In this document: piece after piece, positions 15,685-23,887 of the stretch | How positions within the stretch are numbered: the stretch's first letter is position 1 | Layout of the letters: each line of letters opens with the position of its first letter | Origin: Bacteroidaceae bacterium | Lineage (GTDB): Bacteria > Bacteroidota > Bacteroidia > Bacteroidales > Bacteroidaceae | DNA length: 39,481 nucleotides | Direction of reading: 5' to 3' | Assembly: GCA_017453465.1 (NCBI GenBank) | Contig: JAFTEV010000036.1 | Coordinates: 1-39,481, forward strand | Made by a program: the position numbers and the translations under genes | The notes under the pieces: model-generated | What the model saw: the letters and a program-made list of their open reading frames with translations, nothing else | What the model was told of the DNA's origin: nothing | Database searches by the model: none

Positions 15685-16947
15685 ATGGACGTTGTGGACA
15701 ATACAAATTTAGTGAACGAAAGTAAAGAGGAGCTGATGCTTCTGCGCATCACTGGTGAAGACAGGCCGGGGCTTACGGCTGGCATCATGGAAATTCTGGC
15801 ACGCTATGGGGTGCATATTCAGGACATAGGTCAGGCGGACATCCATTCTACGTTGTCGCTGGGTATCTTGATACGTGTGGCAGAAGAGAGTTCGGGCAGA
15901 GTGATGCGCGAACTGCTGTTCAAGGCTTCGGAACTGAATGTGAACATCAAGTTCTATCCGGTCACGCTGGAGGAGTATGAGGCGTGGGTGGGTCGCCAAG
16001 GCAAGAACCGCTACATGCTGACGGTGCTGGGACGCAAGCTGGAGGCTCGGCAGATAGGTGCTGTGACTCGACTAATTGCGGAGCAAGGGCTGAACATCGA
16101 CGGCATCAAGCGGCTGACGGGGCGTGCCAGTCTGTTGCATCCGTTGGAGAAGACAAGAGCCTGCATCCAGTTCTCGGTGCGTGGCACTCCGAAGGACAAA
16201 GAGCAGCTGCATGGCGAATTGCTGCGGATGTCGAAGGAGCTGGAGATTGACTGCTCGTTCCAGACGGACAACATGTACCGACGGATGCGCCGTCTGATTT
16301 GTTTTGACATGGATTCGACGTTGATTCAGGCAGAGGTGATTGACGAGCTGGCTCGCAAGCATGGCGTATATGACCAAGTAGCAGCCATCACCGCCAGCGC
16401 GATGCGCGGTGAGATTGATTTCAAGGAGTCGTTCACGCGACGTTGCCAACTGCTGAAGGGGCTGGACGTGAGCGTGATGCGCGAGATTGCAGAGAACCTG
16501 CCGTTTACGGAGGGAGTAGATAGACTGATGTATGTGCTGAAGCGTTATGGTTACAAGATTGCCATCCTGTCGGGCGGCTTCACGTTCTTCGGCGAATATA
16601 TACAGAAGAAATATGGTATAGACTATGTGTATGCCAACGAGTTGGAAATAGACGAGACGGGACACCTGACGGGCAACTACGTGGGCGAGATTGTGGACGG
16701 ACGGCGCAAGGCCGAGCTGTTGAGGCTGATAGCCCAAGTAGAGAAGGTGGATTTGCAGCAGACCATTGCCGTGGGCGATGGGGCGAATGACCTGCCGATG
16801 TTGAGCGAGGCGGGTCTGGGCATTGCCTTCCATGCCAAGCCGCGTGTGGTGGCCAATGCGCAGCAGAGCATCAACACGATTGGGCTGGACGGTGTGCTCT
16901 ATTTCCTGGGTTTCAAAGATTCTTATTTGGATGAGCGTGCGCAGTGA
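15685..16947 (+). CDS. serB: Phosphoserine phosphatase SerB with N-terminal ACT domains
   Basis: The product is 420 aa and removes phosphate from phosphoserine in the last step of serine synthesis. The N-terminal half holds two ACT-type regulatory regions (MLLRITGEDRPGLTAGIM at about 18-35 and the segment starting YMLTVLGRKLEA). The C-terminal half is a HAD phosphatase with ICFDMDSTL (D208 nucleophile, D210 acid/base), ILSGGFTFF and GDGANDLPM (around D365). Such double-ACT SerB proteins are common in Bacteroidetes and actinobacteria, and the ACT part may sense serine. It is divergent from the glycan cluster and has its own promoter. Confidence 0.95.
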   Translation: MDVVDNTNLVNESKEELMLLRITGEDRPGLTAGIMEILARYGVHIQDIGQADIHSTLSLGILIRVAEESSGRVMRELLFKASELNVNIKFYPVTLEEYEAWVGRQGKNRYMLTVLGRKLEARQIGAVTRLIAEQGLNIDGIKRLTGRASLLHPLEKTRACIQFSVRGTPKDKEQLHGELLRMSKELEIDCSFQTDNMYRRMRRLICFDMDSTLIQAEVIDELARKHGVYDQVAAITASAMRGEIDFKESFTRRCQLLKGLDVSVMREIAENLPFTEGVDRLMYVLKRYGYKIAILSGGFTFFGEYIQKKYGIDYVYANELEIDETGHLTGNYVGEIVDGRRKAELLRLIAQVEKVDLQQTIAVGDGANDLPMLSEAGLGIAFHAKPRVVANAQQSINTIGLDGVLYFLGFKDSYLDERAQ

Positions 16948-16986
16948 GGGTGTGGAAGATTGAAGACTGAAGATTGAAAATTGGGA

Positions 16987-18435
16987 ATGTTTGCGAGTAG
17001 CAGAGTTTCGGCCATCTATCGGCTGGCCTGTCCCATTGTCATTGCGCAGTTGGGCAGCATTTTGCAGGGCTGGGCTGACACCATCATGGTGGGGCAGTAC
17101 GGCACGCCAGAGTTGTCGGCAGCGGGTTTTGTAAATAATGTGTATAATTTCATCATTTATTTTTTGCTGGGTATGTCGTATGCCACAACGCCTGTGGTGG
17201 GTGCGCATTTCAGCAGGGGAAGTTATGGCAAGGTGTTGCAGACGCTGAGGGACAGCAATGTGGTGAACGTGCTGACGAGCCTTGGGGTGGTGGCCTTGCT
17301 GCTGCTCATGTATGTGAACATGGATTCGCTGGGGCAGCCTGTGGAGCTGATGCCGCTGATTCGTCCTTACTTTCTGGTGCTGATGGTGTCGATGCCGTTC
17401 CTGGCTTTGTTCAATTCTATGAAGCAGTTTTCGGATGCGGTGGGCGACACGAAGACACCGATGTGGGTGATGATTGGCAGCAATGTGCTGAACTTGGTGT
17501 TGAATTATCTGTTTATTTTTGTGCTGGATGGTGGACTTCTGGGGGCAGGCTTGGCTACCATGGTGGCGCGGATGGCAATGGCTTTGTCCATGTATGTTGC
17601 TTTGCGGCGTGGTTCATTGTTAAGGTCTATGCGGGTGAAGGCGGAGGGTGGCCCCCTCTTAACCTCCCCCCTTAGGGGAGGGACTCCATCTGGTGGGCAG
17701 AGAGGGGGGCTGTTGTTGCTGCGCTTGGGTATGCCGATTTCTATACAGATGTGTCTGGAGGCTGGCTCGTTCAATGTGTGTGCCATCTTCATGGGGTGGA
17801 TTGGAGCCACGGCGTTGGCGGCTCATCAGGTAATGGGCACTGTCAGTACGCTGTGTTTCATGGTATATTATGGCATTGGGGCTGCTGCTGCCATTCGCAT
17901 TGCCTATTTCCGTGGGCAGGAGGAGTGGGACGAAGTGGTGAAGACGGCGCGGACAGCACTGTGGATGTCGTTGGCTTCGGGCGTGGTCATTACGACGTTG
18001 ATTGTGGTGGCTGGAGGGCCAATTGCCGGGCTGTTTACCACCAGTCGCGAGGTGGCGTTGCTTTTCTTGGCGATGCTACCTCCATTTGTGTGCTACCAGC
18101 TGGGCGACTGCCTCCAGATTACCTACGCTAATGCACTGCGTGCCATTCAGGACGTGAAGGCCATGATGCTTTTTGCGTTTGTGGCTTATTGTCTGATAAG
18201 TATTCCGCTGGGCTATGTGCTTGCTTTTCCGTGTGGCATGGGTGCAGTGGGCATCTGGTGGAGTTTCCCCTTCGGGCTGACCACGGCGGGGCTACTCTAT
18301 CGGTGGCGGTTTTTACGAATTACGAAATCCGAAAGGTTTAAATCCGAATTACGAAATCCGAAATCCGAATTACGAAACCATCCGGATGGCCTTTCGGATT
18401 TCGGATTTCGTAATTCGGAATTTTTAAATTCGTAA
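16987..18435 (+). CDS. MATE family efflux transporter with two repeat-derived insertions
   Basis: The product is 482 aa, an inner-membrane multidrug/sodium antiporter of the MATE family. I start it at the ATG at 16987 (MFASSRVSAIYRLACPIV); the frame includes an earlier TTG at 16981. About twelve membrane segments are visible, in two halves starting at IYRLACPIVIAQLGS and LLRLGMPISIQMCLEAGS. The loop between the halves (about residues 222-242) is coded by a palindromic CCCCTCTTAACCTCCCC repeat. The last 40 residues (from about 443) come from a TCCGAATTACGAAATC palindrome, giving a charged tail with SELRN twice. Both changes keep the frame and lie in regions that can tolerate extra residues, so the pump may still work. 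Substrate is unknown. Confidence 0.9.
   Translation: MFASSRVSAIYRLACPIVIAQLGSILQGWADTIMVGQYGTPELSAAGFVNNVYNFIIYFLLGMSYATTPVVGAHFSRGSYGKVLQTLRDSNVVNVLTSLGVVALLLLMYVNMDSLGQPVELMPLIRPYFLVLMVSMPFLALFNSMKQFSDAVGDTKTPMWVMIGSNVLNLVLNYLFIFVLDGGLLGAGLATMVARMAMALSMYVALRRGSLLRSMRVKAEGGPLLTSPLRGGTPSGGQRGGLLLLRLGMPISIQMCLEAGSFNVCAIFMGWIGATALAAHQVMGTVSTLCFMVYYGIGAAAAIRIAYFRGQEEWDEVVKTARTALWMSLASGVVITTLIVVAGGPIAGLFTTSREVALLFLAMLPPFVCYQLGDCLQITYANALRAIQDVKAMMLFAFVAYCLISIPLGYVLAFPCGMGAVGIWWSFPFGLTTAGLLYRWRFLRITKSERFKSELRNPKSELRNHPDGLSDFGFRNSEFLNS
17650..17711. repeat. CCCCTCTTAACCTCCCC palindrome inside the MATE gene
   Basis: Nested inverted repeats: an outer pair GCCCCCTCT/AGAGGGGGGC (17651-17659 with 17701-17710) and an inner pair CCTCCCC/GGGGAGG (17663-17669 with 17675-17681). 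It keeps the reading frame and codes for a Gly/Pro-rich loop between the two halves of the transporter. Confidence 0.75.
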
Positions 18436-18440
18436 TTCAT
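18313..18440. repeat. TCCGAATTACGAAATCC palindrome at the MATE 3' end
   Basis: Repeated ATCCGAA/ATTACGAA words on the left and their reverse complements on the right surround a perfect 12-bp palindrome CCATCCGGATGG (18378-18389). The stop codon of the MATE gene lies within the right arm, so the repeat supplies the protein's tail. Confidence 0.85.
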
Positions 18441-18452
18441 AAATTGAAGATT

Positions 18453-18629
18453 ATGACTTTACCTAATGATGTAATGATGTTGCTCAGCACGGTGAATATG
18501 CTGCTGCGCGATGAATACAGTTCGCTGGACGAACTGTGTCAGGCAGAGGGCATTGAACGGGCAGAACTTTGTCGGCGATTGGCCGAGGCAGGCTTTGAGT
18601 ATAGCGAGGTGCATAATAAGTTTTGGTAG
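18453..18629 (+). CDS. DUF4250 domain-containing small protein
   Basis: A 58-aa protein matching the DUF4250 pattern along its whole length: LPND, then MMLLSTVNMLLRD, YSSLDELC, and a C-terminal FEYSEVHNKFW. The ATG at 18453 gives MTLPND, the usual family start; a TTG at 18444 in the same frame is less likely. The middle looks like a short helix-turn-helix (LDELCQAEGIERAELCRRL), but DNA binding has not been shown as far as I know. It lies 17 nt after the MATE stop, directly behind the palindrome that ends that gene. Confidence 0.85.
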   Translation: MTLPNDVMMLLSTVNMLLRDEYSSLDELCQAEGIERAELCRRLAEAGFEYSEVHNKFW

Positions 18630-18633
18630 TGGG

Positions 18634-18779
18634 CGGTTTTTTGTACGGTTATACGGTTGTGCGGTTATACGGTTTTACGGTAGTGTCACCGCAAGACCGC
18701 ACAACCGTAAAACCGCACAACCGCATAACCGTATAACCGCATAACCGCAAAACCGTAAAACCGCATAACCGCAAAACCA
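18634..18779. repeat. CGGTTATACGGTT palindromic element, copy 1
   Basis: Many CGGTTATA/CGGTTGT words on the left are mirrored by AACCGTATAACCG words on the right, around a short centre near 18683-18697. It fills the gap between DUF4250 and the GSCFA gene. Related copies are at 23098-23241 and 38642-38756, and a fragment at 24770-24796. Confidence 0.85.
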
Positions 18780-18788
18780 AAAAGAAAC

Positions 18789-19682
18789 ATGCAATTACAA
18801 ACGACGATTGATATTCCTAAACCAGCTTTCCAGATTTCGCAGGAAGACAAGTTGATGCTCATGGGCTCTTGCTTCGCTGACGAGATTGGCGGGAAGCTGA
18901 CGACAAGTGGGTTCCAGACGATGGTGAACCCCTTTGGTACGCTCTACAATCCAGCCAGCATCGCTGTACTGCTGTTGCGCTGCATCAGCGGGAAGGCATC
19001 GGCGGAGGTTTTTCAGGATGCTGACACGTGGCATTCCTGGTTGCACCACACTCGGTTTTCTGCCCCGACCAAGGCGGAGTTGCTGGGGCGCATCGAGGAG
19101 GCAACGGCGGCTGCGGCTGCCTTCTTGCAGTCTGCCGATGTGCTGTTGCTCACTTTCGGCACGGCCATTGTCTATCGCCTAAAGGAGAGCGGTATGCTGG
19201 TGGCAAACTGCCACAAGCAGCCCGACCGCCTCTTCCTGAGGGAACGCCTTTCGGCTTACGACATTGTGGACCAGTGGCAGATGCTGCTCTCCCTGCTTCG
19301 GTCGGTGAATCCGAATCTGAAAGTAATCTTCACGGTAAGCCCCATCCGCCACAAGCGAGACGGTATGCACGTAAACCAGATTAGCAAGGGCATCCTGCTG
19401 CAAGCGGTGGACGAACTGGTGGGCTGCGTGTCGGCTGGTGACTATTTCCCTTCCTACGAAATCATGCTCGACGAACTGCGCGACTACCGTTTCTATGCTG
19501 ATGACATGGTGCATCCGTCGCCGCTGGCCGTGGAGTACATTTGGCAACGTTTCCAGCAGACTTATATGTCGCCACAGACGGTGGAGCAATGCCACGTGAA
19601 GCTGAAGGAGTGGAAACGGGGGCAACATAGACAGATTTTACAATGTACAATGAACGATGGAATGGAAGTGAAAAGTGAATAG
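18789..19682 (+). CDS. GSCFA domain (SGNH-like) protein
   Basis: The product is 297 aa and belongs to the GSCFA family, related to SGNH/GDSL hydrolases. The name-giving motif is visible as MGSCFADEIG (G26, S27, C28), followed by NPFGTLYNP, LLLTFGTA, FTVSPIRHKRDG and, near the end, the D-x-x-H type segment YADDMVHPSPLAVEYI. The family is predicted to act on acyl groups, but a substrate is not known. The last twelve residues (including MEVKSE) come from the left arm of the GTGAAAA palindrome, so the original stop was probably replaced. The start follows directly after the CGGTT element. Confidence 0.85.
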   Translation: MQLQTTIDIPKPAFQISQEDKLMLMGSCFADEIGGKLTTSGFQTMVNPFGTLYNPASIAVLLLRCISGKASAEVFQDADTWHSWLHHTRFSAPTKAELLGRIEEATAAAAAFLQSADVLLLTFGTAIVYRLKESGMLVANCHKQPDRLFLRERLSAYDIVDQWQMLLSLLRSVNPNLKVIFTVSPIRHKRDGMHVNQISKGILLQAVDELVGCVSAGDYFPSYEIMLDELRDYRFYADDMVHPSPLAVEYIWQRFQQTYMSPQTVEQCHVKLKEWKRGQHRQILQCTMNDGMEVKSE

Positions 19683-19787
19683 TGAAAAGTGAAAAATCTG
19701 AATTTCAGTTTAGCCACTATTAGGCTGCGTTTAGCCTCTGTAACTTAGATTTTTCACTATTCACTATTCATTTTTCACTTCCATTCC
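19659..19787. repeat. GTGAAAA palindromic element
   Basis: Inverted repeats of 43 bp (19659-19701 with 19745-19787) with only three mismatches, around a 43-nt centre. Both ends carry GGAATGGAAG, shared with the GGAGATA element at 24645-24769. The right side is extended by TCATTCCTAATTC words (GGAATTA family). The element ends the GSCFA gene and forms the leader of murF-alr. Confidence 0.9.
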
Positions 19788-19810
19788 TCATTCCTAATTC
19801 TAATCATATT

Positions 19811-22333
19811 ATGTACACAATAGAAACCATAGCTCAAGTAATAGGAGCAAAACGCATTGGCACGGCCAATGCCACCGTGAACTGGCTGCTGATAGACAGC
19901 CGCTCGCTTTGTTTTCCCGACGAGACACTTTTCTTTGCCCTGAAGACTCAGAAGAACGACGGACACAAGTACATCGAAGAGCTGATTCGCCGGGGTGTGA
20001 AGAACTTTGTAGTGGAAGAGGGGTTTAGTGCACAATTCACAATTGACAATGCACAATTGACAATTAACAATGCACAATTTGAGTATCAACTTCTCACTCC
20101 TAATTCCTCATTCCTAAATCCCCTCAACTTCCTCGTTGTCCCCTCCACGCTGGAGGCTTTGCAGCAGCTGGCGGCCTATCACCGTGCTCAGTTCCATATC
20201 CCCGTGGTGGGCATTACGGGCAGCAACGGAAAGACGACGGTGAAGGAGTGGCTCTACCAGCTGCTTTCGCCCGACTACAACGTGTGCCGCTCGCCGCGCA
20301 GTTACAACTCGCAGGTGGGCGTGCCGCTGAGTGTGTGGCTCTTGACGGAGCATCACGACATCGCCATTTTTGAGACGGGCATCAGTCAGCCTGGCGAAAT
20401 GGAACACCTGGCCCGCATCATCCAGCCCACCGTGGGCGTGATGACCAATCTGGGCAGTGCACATCAGGAGAATTTCCTTTCCTACGACATCAAGTGTTCC
20501 GAGAAGATGCAGCTCTTTGCCCACTGCCAGAAGGTGGTGGTGAGCACACAGGACGACACGACCATCCATCGCTGTGCTTCACTCTTGCCCAAGGAAATAG
20601 AACGGCTCTGGCCGACGGCTGTCAGGATTGAGAAGTCCGAACAGCAAGCCACCGTGCATTTCCGCTGGAATGACCAGGACTATAGCTACACCATCCGTTT
20701 CATCGACGATGCTGCCATCCAGAACAGCCTCACCTGTTTCTTGACGGCGTTGGCCCTGGGGGTCAACATCCCTGCCGAGGAACTGGCCCGGCGCATGGAG
20801 CGGCTGGAACCAGTGGCCATGCGACTGGAGGTGAAGGAAGGTGTGCGTGGCTGCACGCTCATCAACGACAGCTACAATTCCGATGTGCATTCGCTCGACA
20901 TTGCGCTCGACTTCATGCGCCGCCGTCCCGACACCCACACCCAGCATCGCACACTGATTCTCTCCGACATCTTGCAGTCGGGACAGCCGCCCCGCACACT
21001 TTATAGCCATGTGGCTCAGATGGCTGCCACGAGGGGCATAGAGAAGGCCATCTTGGTGGGCGAGGAAATCAGCCAGTGTGCGGCGTTCTTCCCGATGGAG
21101 CACGAAGCGTTCCGCACGACGGAGGACTTCCTGACGAGCGACACCTTCCAGTCGCTGCATGATGAGTTTGTGCTCATCAAGGGAGCACGGAAGTTTGGTT
21201 TCGACAGGATTTCCGACTTGCTTGCGCTGAAGGTGCACCAGACCATTCTGGAGGTGAACCTCAGCGCGTTGCGTGCCAACGTAAACTACTATCGCCAGTT
21301 CATGCAGCCGCAGACCAAGATGGTGTGCATGGTGAAGGCTTCGGCCTACGGCGTGGGTTCGCTGGAGACCAGCAAAACGCTGCAAGACGCTGGTGTCGAT
21401 TACCTGGCTGTGGCCGTGGCCGACGAGGGGGCCGACCTGCGCCGTGCGGGTATCACGGCCAACATCATGGTGATGAACCCAGAGACAACCTCCTTCAAGA
21501 TGCTTTTCGACTATCGGCTCGAACCCGAAGTCTTCTCCTTCCAGATACTTGAAGACCTCATTCGGGCAGCAGAGAAGTACGGCATCACCAACTTCCCCAT
21601 CCACATCAAGCTCGACACGGGAATGCACCGCCTGGGCTTCAACCCCACCGAGGATATGCCCAGGCTCACCCAGCGGCTCCGTCGGCAGACGGCACTTGTG
21701 CCTTGCTCCGTGTTTAGCCACTTTGTGGGCAGCGATAGCAACGAGTTCGACGAGTTTTCGCACCGTCAGTTTGCCCTCTTCGACAGTGCCAGCCGCCAGT
21801 TGCAGGCCGTCTATAGCCACAAGATACTGCGCCACATCTGCAATTCGGCAGGCATTGAGCACTTCCCTCAGTACCACCTCGACATGGTGCGCCTGGGGCT
21901 TGGGCTTTACGGCATCAACCCGATGGACAACGGCATATTAAATAATGTGGCGACACTGAAGACCACCATCCTTCAGATTCGCCATGTGCCAGCCGGCGAC
22001 TCCATCGGCTACAGCCGCCGCACCGTCTTGCAGCGCGACTCGCGCATTGCCGCCATCCCCATTGGCTATGCCGACGGACTGAGCCGCAGCCTGGGCAACC
22101 GCCGTTGCTACTGCCTGGTGAACGGGCAGCGGGCCGACTACGTGGGCAACATCTGCATGGATGTCTGCATGATTGACGTGACCGACATTGATGCGAAGGA
22201 GGGCGACAGCGTCATCATTTTTGGCGACGACCTGCCCGTCACGGTGCTGAGCGACGCCATGGGCACCATCCCCTACGAGGTGCTCACGGGCGTATCTACC
22301 CGTGTGCAGCACGTCTATGTGCAATCCACATAG
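19811..22333 (+). CDS. Bifunctional MurF ligase / alanine racemase
   Basis: The product is 840 aa. The first half is UDP-MurNAc-tripeptide:D-Ala-D-Ala ligase (MurF), with the ATP loop GITGSNGKTT (residues 134-143), the conserved SYNSQVGVPLS and LINDSYNSD. The second half (from about 480) is alanine racemase, with the PLP lysine in MVKASAYG (K509), LDTGMHRLGF and the catalytic tyrosine in GYSRRT. The fusion lets one protein supply D-Ala and use it in peptidoglycan building, and is normal in Bacteroidetes. An unusual insert of about 30 residues (roughly 73-106), rich in Q, N and I, comes from CACAATTGACAATTG/CCTAATTCC repeat DNA in the MurF N-terminal domain. The frame is intact, so the enzyme is probably active. 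Confidence 0.95.
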   Translation: MYTIETIAQVIGAKRIGTANATVNWLLIDSRSLCFPDETLFFALKTQKNDGHKYIEELIRRGVKNFVVEEGFSAQFTIDNAQLTINNAQFEYQLLTPNSSFLNPLNFLVVPSTLEALQQLAAYHRAQFHIPVVGITGSNGKTTVKEWLYQLLSPDYNVCRSPRSYNSQVGVPLSVWLLTEHHDIAIFETGISQPGEMEHLARIIQPTVGVMTNLGSAHQENFLSYDIKCSEKMQLFAHCQKVVVSTQDDTTIHRCASLLPKEIERLWPTAVRIEKSEQQATVHFRWNDQDYSYTIRFIDDAAIQNSLTCFLTALALGVNIPAEELARRMERLEPVAMRLEVKEGVRGCTLINDSYNSDVHSLDIALDFMRRRPDTHTQHRTLILSDILQSGQPPRTLYSHVAQMAATRGIEKAILVGEEISQCAAFFPMEHEAFRTTEDFLTSDTFQSLHDEFVLIKGARKFGFDRISDLLALKVHQTILEVNLSALRANVNYYRQFMQPQTKMVCMVKASAYGVGSLETSKTLQDAGVDYLAVAVADEGADLRRAGITANIMVMNPETTSFKMLFDYRLEPEVFSFQILEDLIRAAEKYGITNFPIHIKLDTGMHRLGFNPTEDMPRLTQRLRRQTALVPCSVFSHFVGSDSNEFDEFSHRQFALFDSASRQLQAVYSHKILRHICNSAGIEHFPQYHLDMVRLGLGLYGINPMDNGILNNVATLKTTILQIRHVPAGDSIGYSRRTVLQRDSRIAAIPIGYADGLSRSLGNRRCYCLVNGQRADYVGNICMDVCMIDVTDIDAKEGDSVIIFGDDLPVTVLSDAMGTIPYEVLTGVSTRVQHVYVQST
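20029..20118. repeat. CAATTGAC + CCTAATTCC composite repeat inside murF-alr
   Basis: CACAATT/GACAATT words (20031-20082) are followed by CCTAATTCCTCATTCC words (about 20099-20117). The same two word types, in the same order when read on the other strand, make up the element at 23888-23990. The tract is in frame and adds about 30 residues to MurF. Confidence 0.85.
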
Positions 22334-22450
22334 GTGCAAGAAAATCCCTGTGCCTCCAACTTGGGCATCGACTACGGAATCGACCTGCAATGCGCTTGGG
22401 GAGGACAGGGAAAATATGTGGCTTATAGCTTGTTAGCTATGATTGCGCGG

Positions 22451-22482
22451 CAAAGGTACAAACTTTGTTTTAATCGTGCAAA
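22451..22482 (-). promoter_or_regulatory. Leftward promoter-like sequence without a gene
   Basis: On the minus strand TTTG (22479-22482) and TACCTTTG (22451-22458) are 20 nt apart, a very good Bacteroidetes match. A transcript would run antisense into the 3' end of murF-alr. No gene on that strand is credible. Confidence 0.55.
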
Positions 22483-22792
22483 TAAAAATGCACTTTTTTA
22501 TTTGGCTGTTGACTGAAGCCCTTTGGGGCAGATAGTTGTGCATTGTTTTCTGTCAGCATTTCCCGACAATCCTGAGCCGCCGTCCTACCGCCTCTGCATG
22601 GGCTTTTCCGCAAAATCGGAAAAGATTGGCAGGGGCATTTTTGTGTCCCCTTTTGCGGGGTGTGCAGTTTGTTAAATAAAGTTTATGGCGGCGGAGAACC
22701 ATGATTTACCCAATAAGAAAACGAACCGAACAGCCTCGTAATGAGTAGCGAAAACATACTGAGGGAATTACGTTCTGAATGCTTCTCGCTCA

Positions 22793-22848
22793 CGTAGGCA
22801 ATGCGTCGCTCCCGCGTAGGCAATTGTTGACCCTTGATTGCCTACGCG
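22793..22848. repeat. CGTAGGCAAT direct and inverted repeats
   Basis: CGTAGGCAAT occurs twice directly (about 22795 and 22815). The second copy pairs with an inverted copy: a perfect 12-bp stem is formed by 22813-22824 with 22837-22848 around a 12-nt loop. Purpose unknown. Confidence 0.7.
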
Positions 22849-23058
22849 AGCGCGACCCATTGCTGACATTTCTTAAGAGGTTTCGGTGTGGGGCGTATTT
22901 TCCTTTTGTGAAATGCCTGTTTGCTTGTTCTCTTTGTGTGGCGGCAGGTCGCGATTTTTTCATACGCGCTGCCCTTTCAGCAGTGGGCTTGGCTGTAAAG
23001 TTAATATAAATAGGTGTAAAAAGTCTGAAATTAAATCATATAAAATGTAAAATGTGCT

Positions 23059-23086
23059 TTTGAGAATGATTTTCTTCGTAATTTTG
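23059..23086 (+). promoter_or_regulatory. Possible promoter of the DUF4294 gene
   Basis: TTTG (23059-23062) and TAATTTTG (23079-23086) lie 16 nt apart, slightly closer than usual. The leader would then contain the whole CGGTT element before the start codon at 23246. Confidence 0.45.
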
Positions 23087-23097
23087 CACCTGTTTTG

Positions 23098-23241
23098 TAC
23101 GGTTTTGCGGTTATACGGTTGTACGGTTATACGGTTGTACCACCGTAATACCGCCGAAGCGACCGCCCAACCGTAAAACCGTATAACCGCCCAACCGTTA
23201 AGCGAAGCGACCGTAAAACCGCCCAACCGTAAAACCGCAAA
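23098..23241. repeat. CGGTTATACGGTT palindromic element, copy 2
   Basis: Left arm of GGTTATACGGTTGTACGG words, a centre near 23141, and a right arm of AACCGTAAAACCG words interrupted twice by GAAGCGACCG. It lies in the leader of the DUF4294 gene, ending 4 nt before its start codon. Confidence 0.85.
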
Positions 23242-23245
23242 AACA

Positions 23246-23887
23246 ATGACAAAGAGCCGTTTTTATATATGCCTCCTGTTGCTTGTCTTGTGCTGTGTGT
23301 CGATGCAGGGACAAGTGGTGGCCGACGAGCAGACGAACCAAGACATGACGGGTGCGCCTATCTTCTCTCATGCCATGTACTATACGGGCATGGTGGAGGA
23401 CGGGGGCGAAACGATTCCCAGTTTCATGTTCTCGGATGTCTATGTCTTCCAGAAACTTGTGTTCAAGAATCCGCGTCAGGCCAAGAAGTATTACAAGATT
23501 GCCAATAATATAAAGAAGGTGTATCCCATCGCTGTGGAGATTCAGGGCGTGGTAAGCAAGACCATTGCCCATCTGGATTCGCTGCCGACGAAGGCGGAGA
23601 AGGATGCTTACCTGAAGAAGGCGGAGAAGGAACTGAAGGCTGAGTATTATCCGAAGCTGAAGAAGCTGACTTTTTCGCAGGGCAAGTTGCTGATTAAGTT
23701 GGTTGACCGCCAGTGCGATATGACCAGCTATCAGCTCATCAAGACCTATATGGGTGGCTTCAAGGCTGGTTTCTACAATGCTTTTGCCAGCCTGTTTGGT
23801 GCCAGCCTGAAGAAGCGGTATGACCCAGAGTGTGATGACCGCCTGACGGAACGTGCCATTCTGCTGATTGAGAGTGGGCAGATGTAG
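23246..23887 (+). CDS. DUF4294 domain-containing secreted protein
   Basis: The product is 213 aa with a signal peptide (hydrophobic ICLLLLVLCCV, cleavage near MQGQ). The rest matches the Bacteroidetes DUF4294 family: DGGETIPSFMFSDVYVF, RQAKKYYKIANNIKKVYP, GKLLIKLVDRQCDMTSYQLIK and a final segment around GFYNAFASLFG. It probably works in the periplasm or the outer membrane, but no reaction is known. The gene has a repeat element in its leader and is followed by another before the methyltransferase gene. Confidence 0.85.
   Translation: MTKSRFYICLLLLVLCCVSMQGQVVADEQTNQDMTGAPIFSHAMYYTGMVEDGGETIPSFMFSDVYVFQKLVFKNPRQAKKYYKIANNIKKVYPIAVEIQGVVSKTIAHLDSLPTKAEKDAYLKKAEKELKAEYYPKLKKLTFSQGKLLIKLVDRQCDMTSYQLIKTYMGGFKAGFYNAFASLFGASLKKRYDPECDDRLTERAILLIESGQM

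Larger units (their letters stand above)
22334..23245. other. Gene-poor 0.9-kb gap
   Basis: I see no convincing gene between murF-alr and the DUF4294 gene. The gap holds a leftward promoter-like sequence (22451-22482), a stem-loop cluster with CGTAGGCAAT words (22793-22848), a possible rightward promoter (23059-23086) and the CGGTT element copy 2. Short frames such as the plus-strand frame at 22779-23009 have odd composition and no family look. A small RNA cannot be excluded. Confidence 0.55.

Noticed and set aside
18634-18779. CRISPR array
   Set aside because: The units are only 8-12 nt, have no unique spacers and are mirrored around a centre. No cas genes are near.
20579-21877. Long minus-strand open frame of 432 codons across murF-alr
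   Set aside because: It lies fully opposite a clear MurF-racemase gene with all motifs, and its translation is rich in His/Val/Gln without family features, typical of the antisense of GC-rich coding DNA.
22779-23009. Plus-strand open frame of 76 codons in the 0.9-kb gap
   Set aside because: It crosses the CGTAGGCAAT stem-loop, is rich in Cys/Arg/Leu without domain signs, and no promoter is seen before it.
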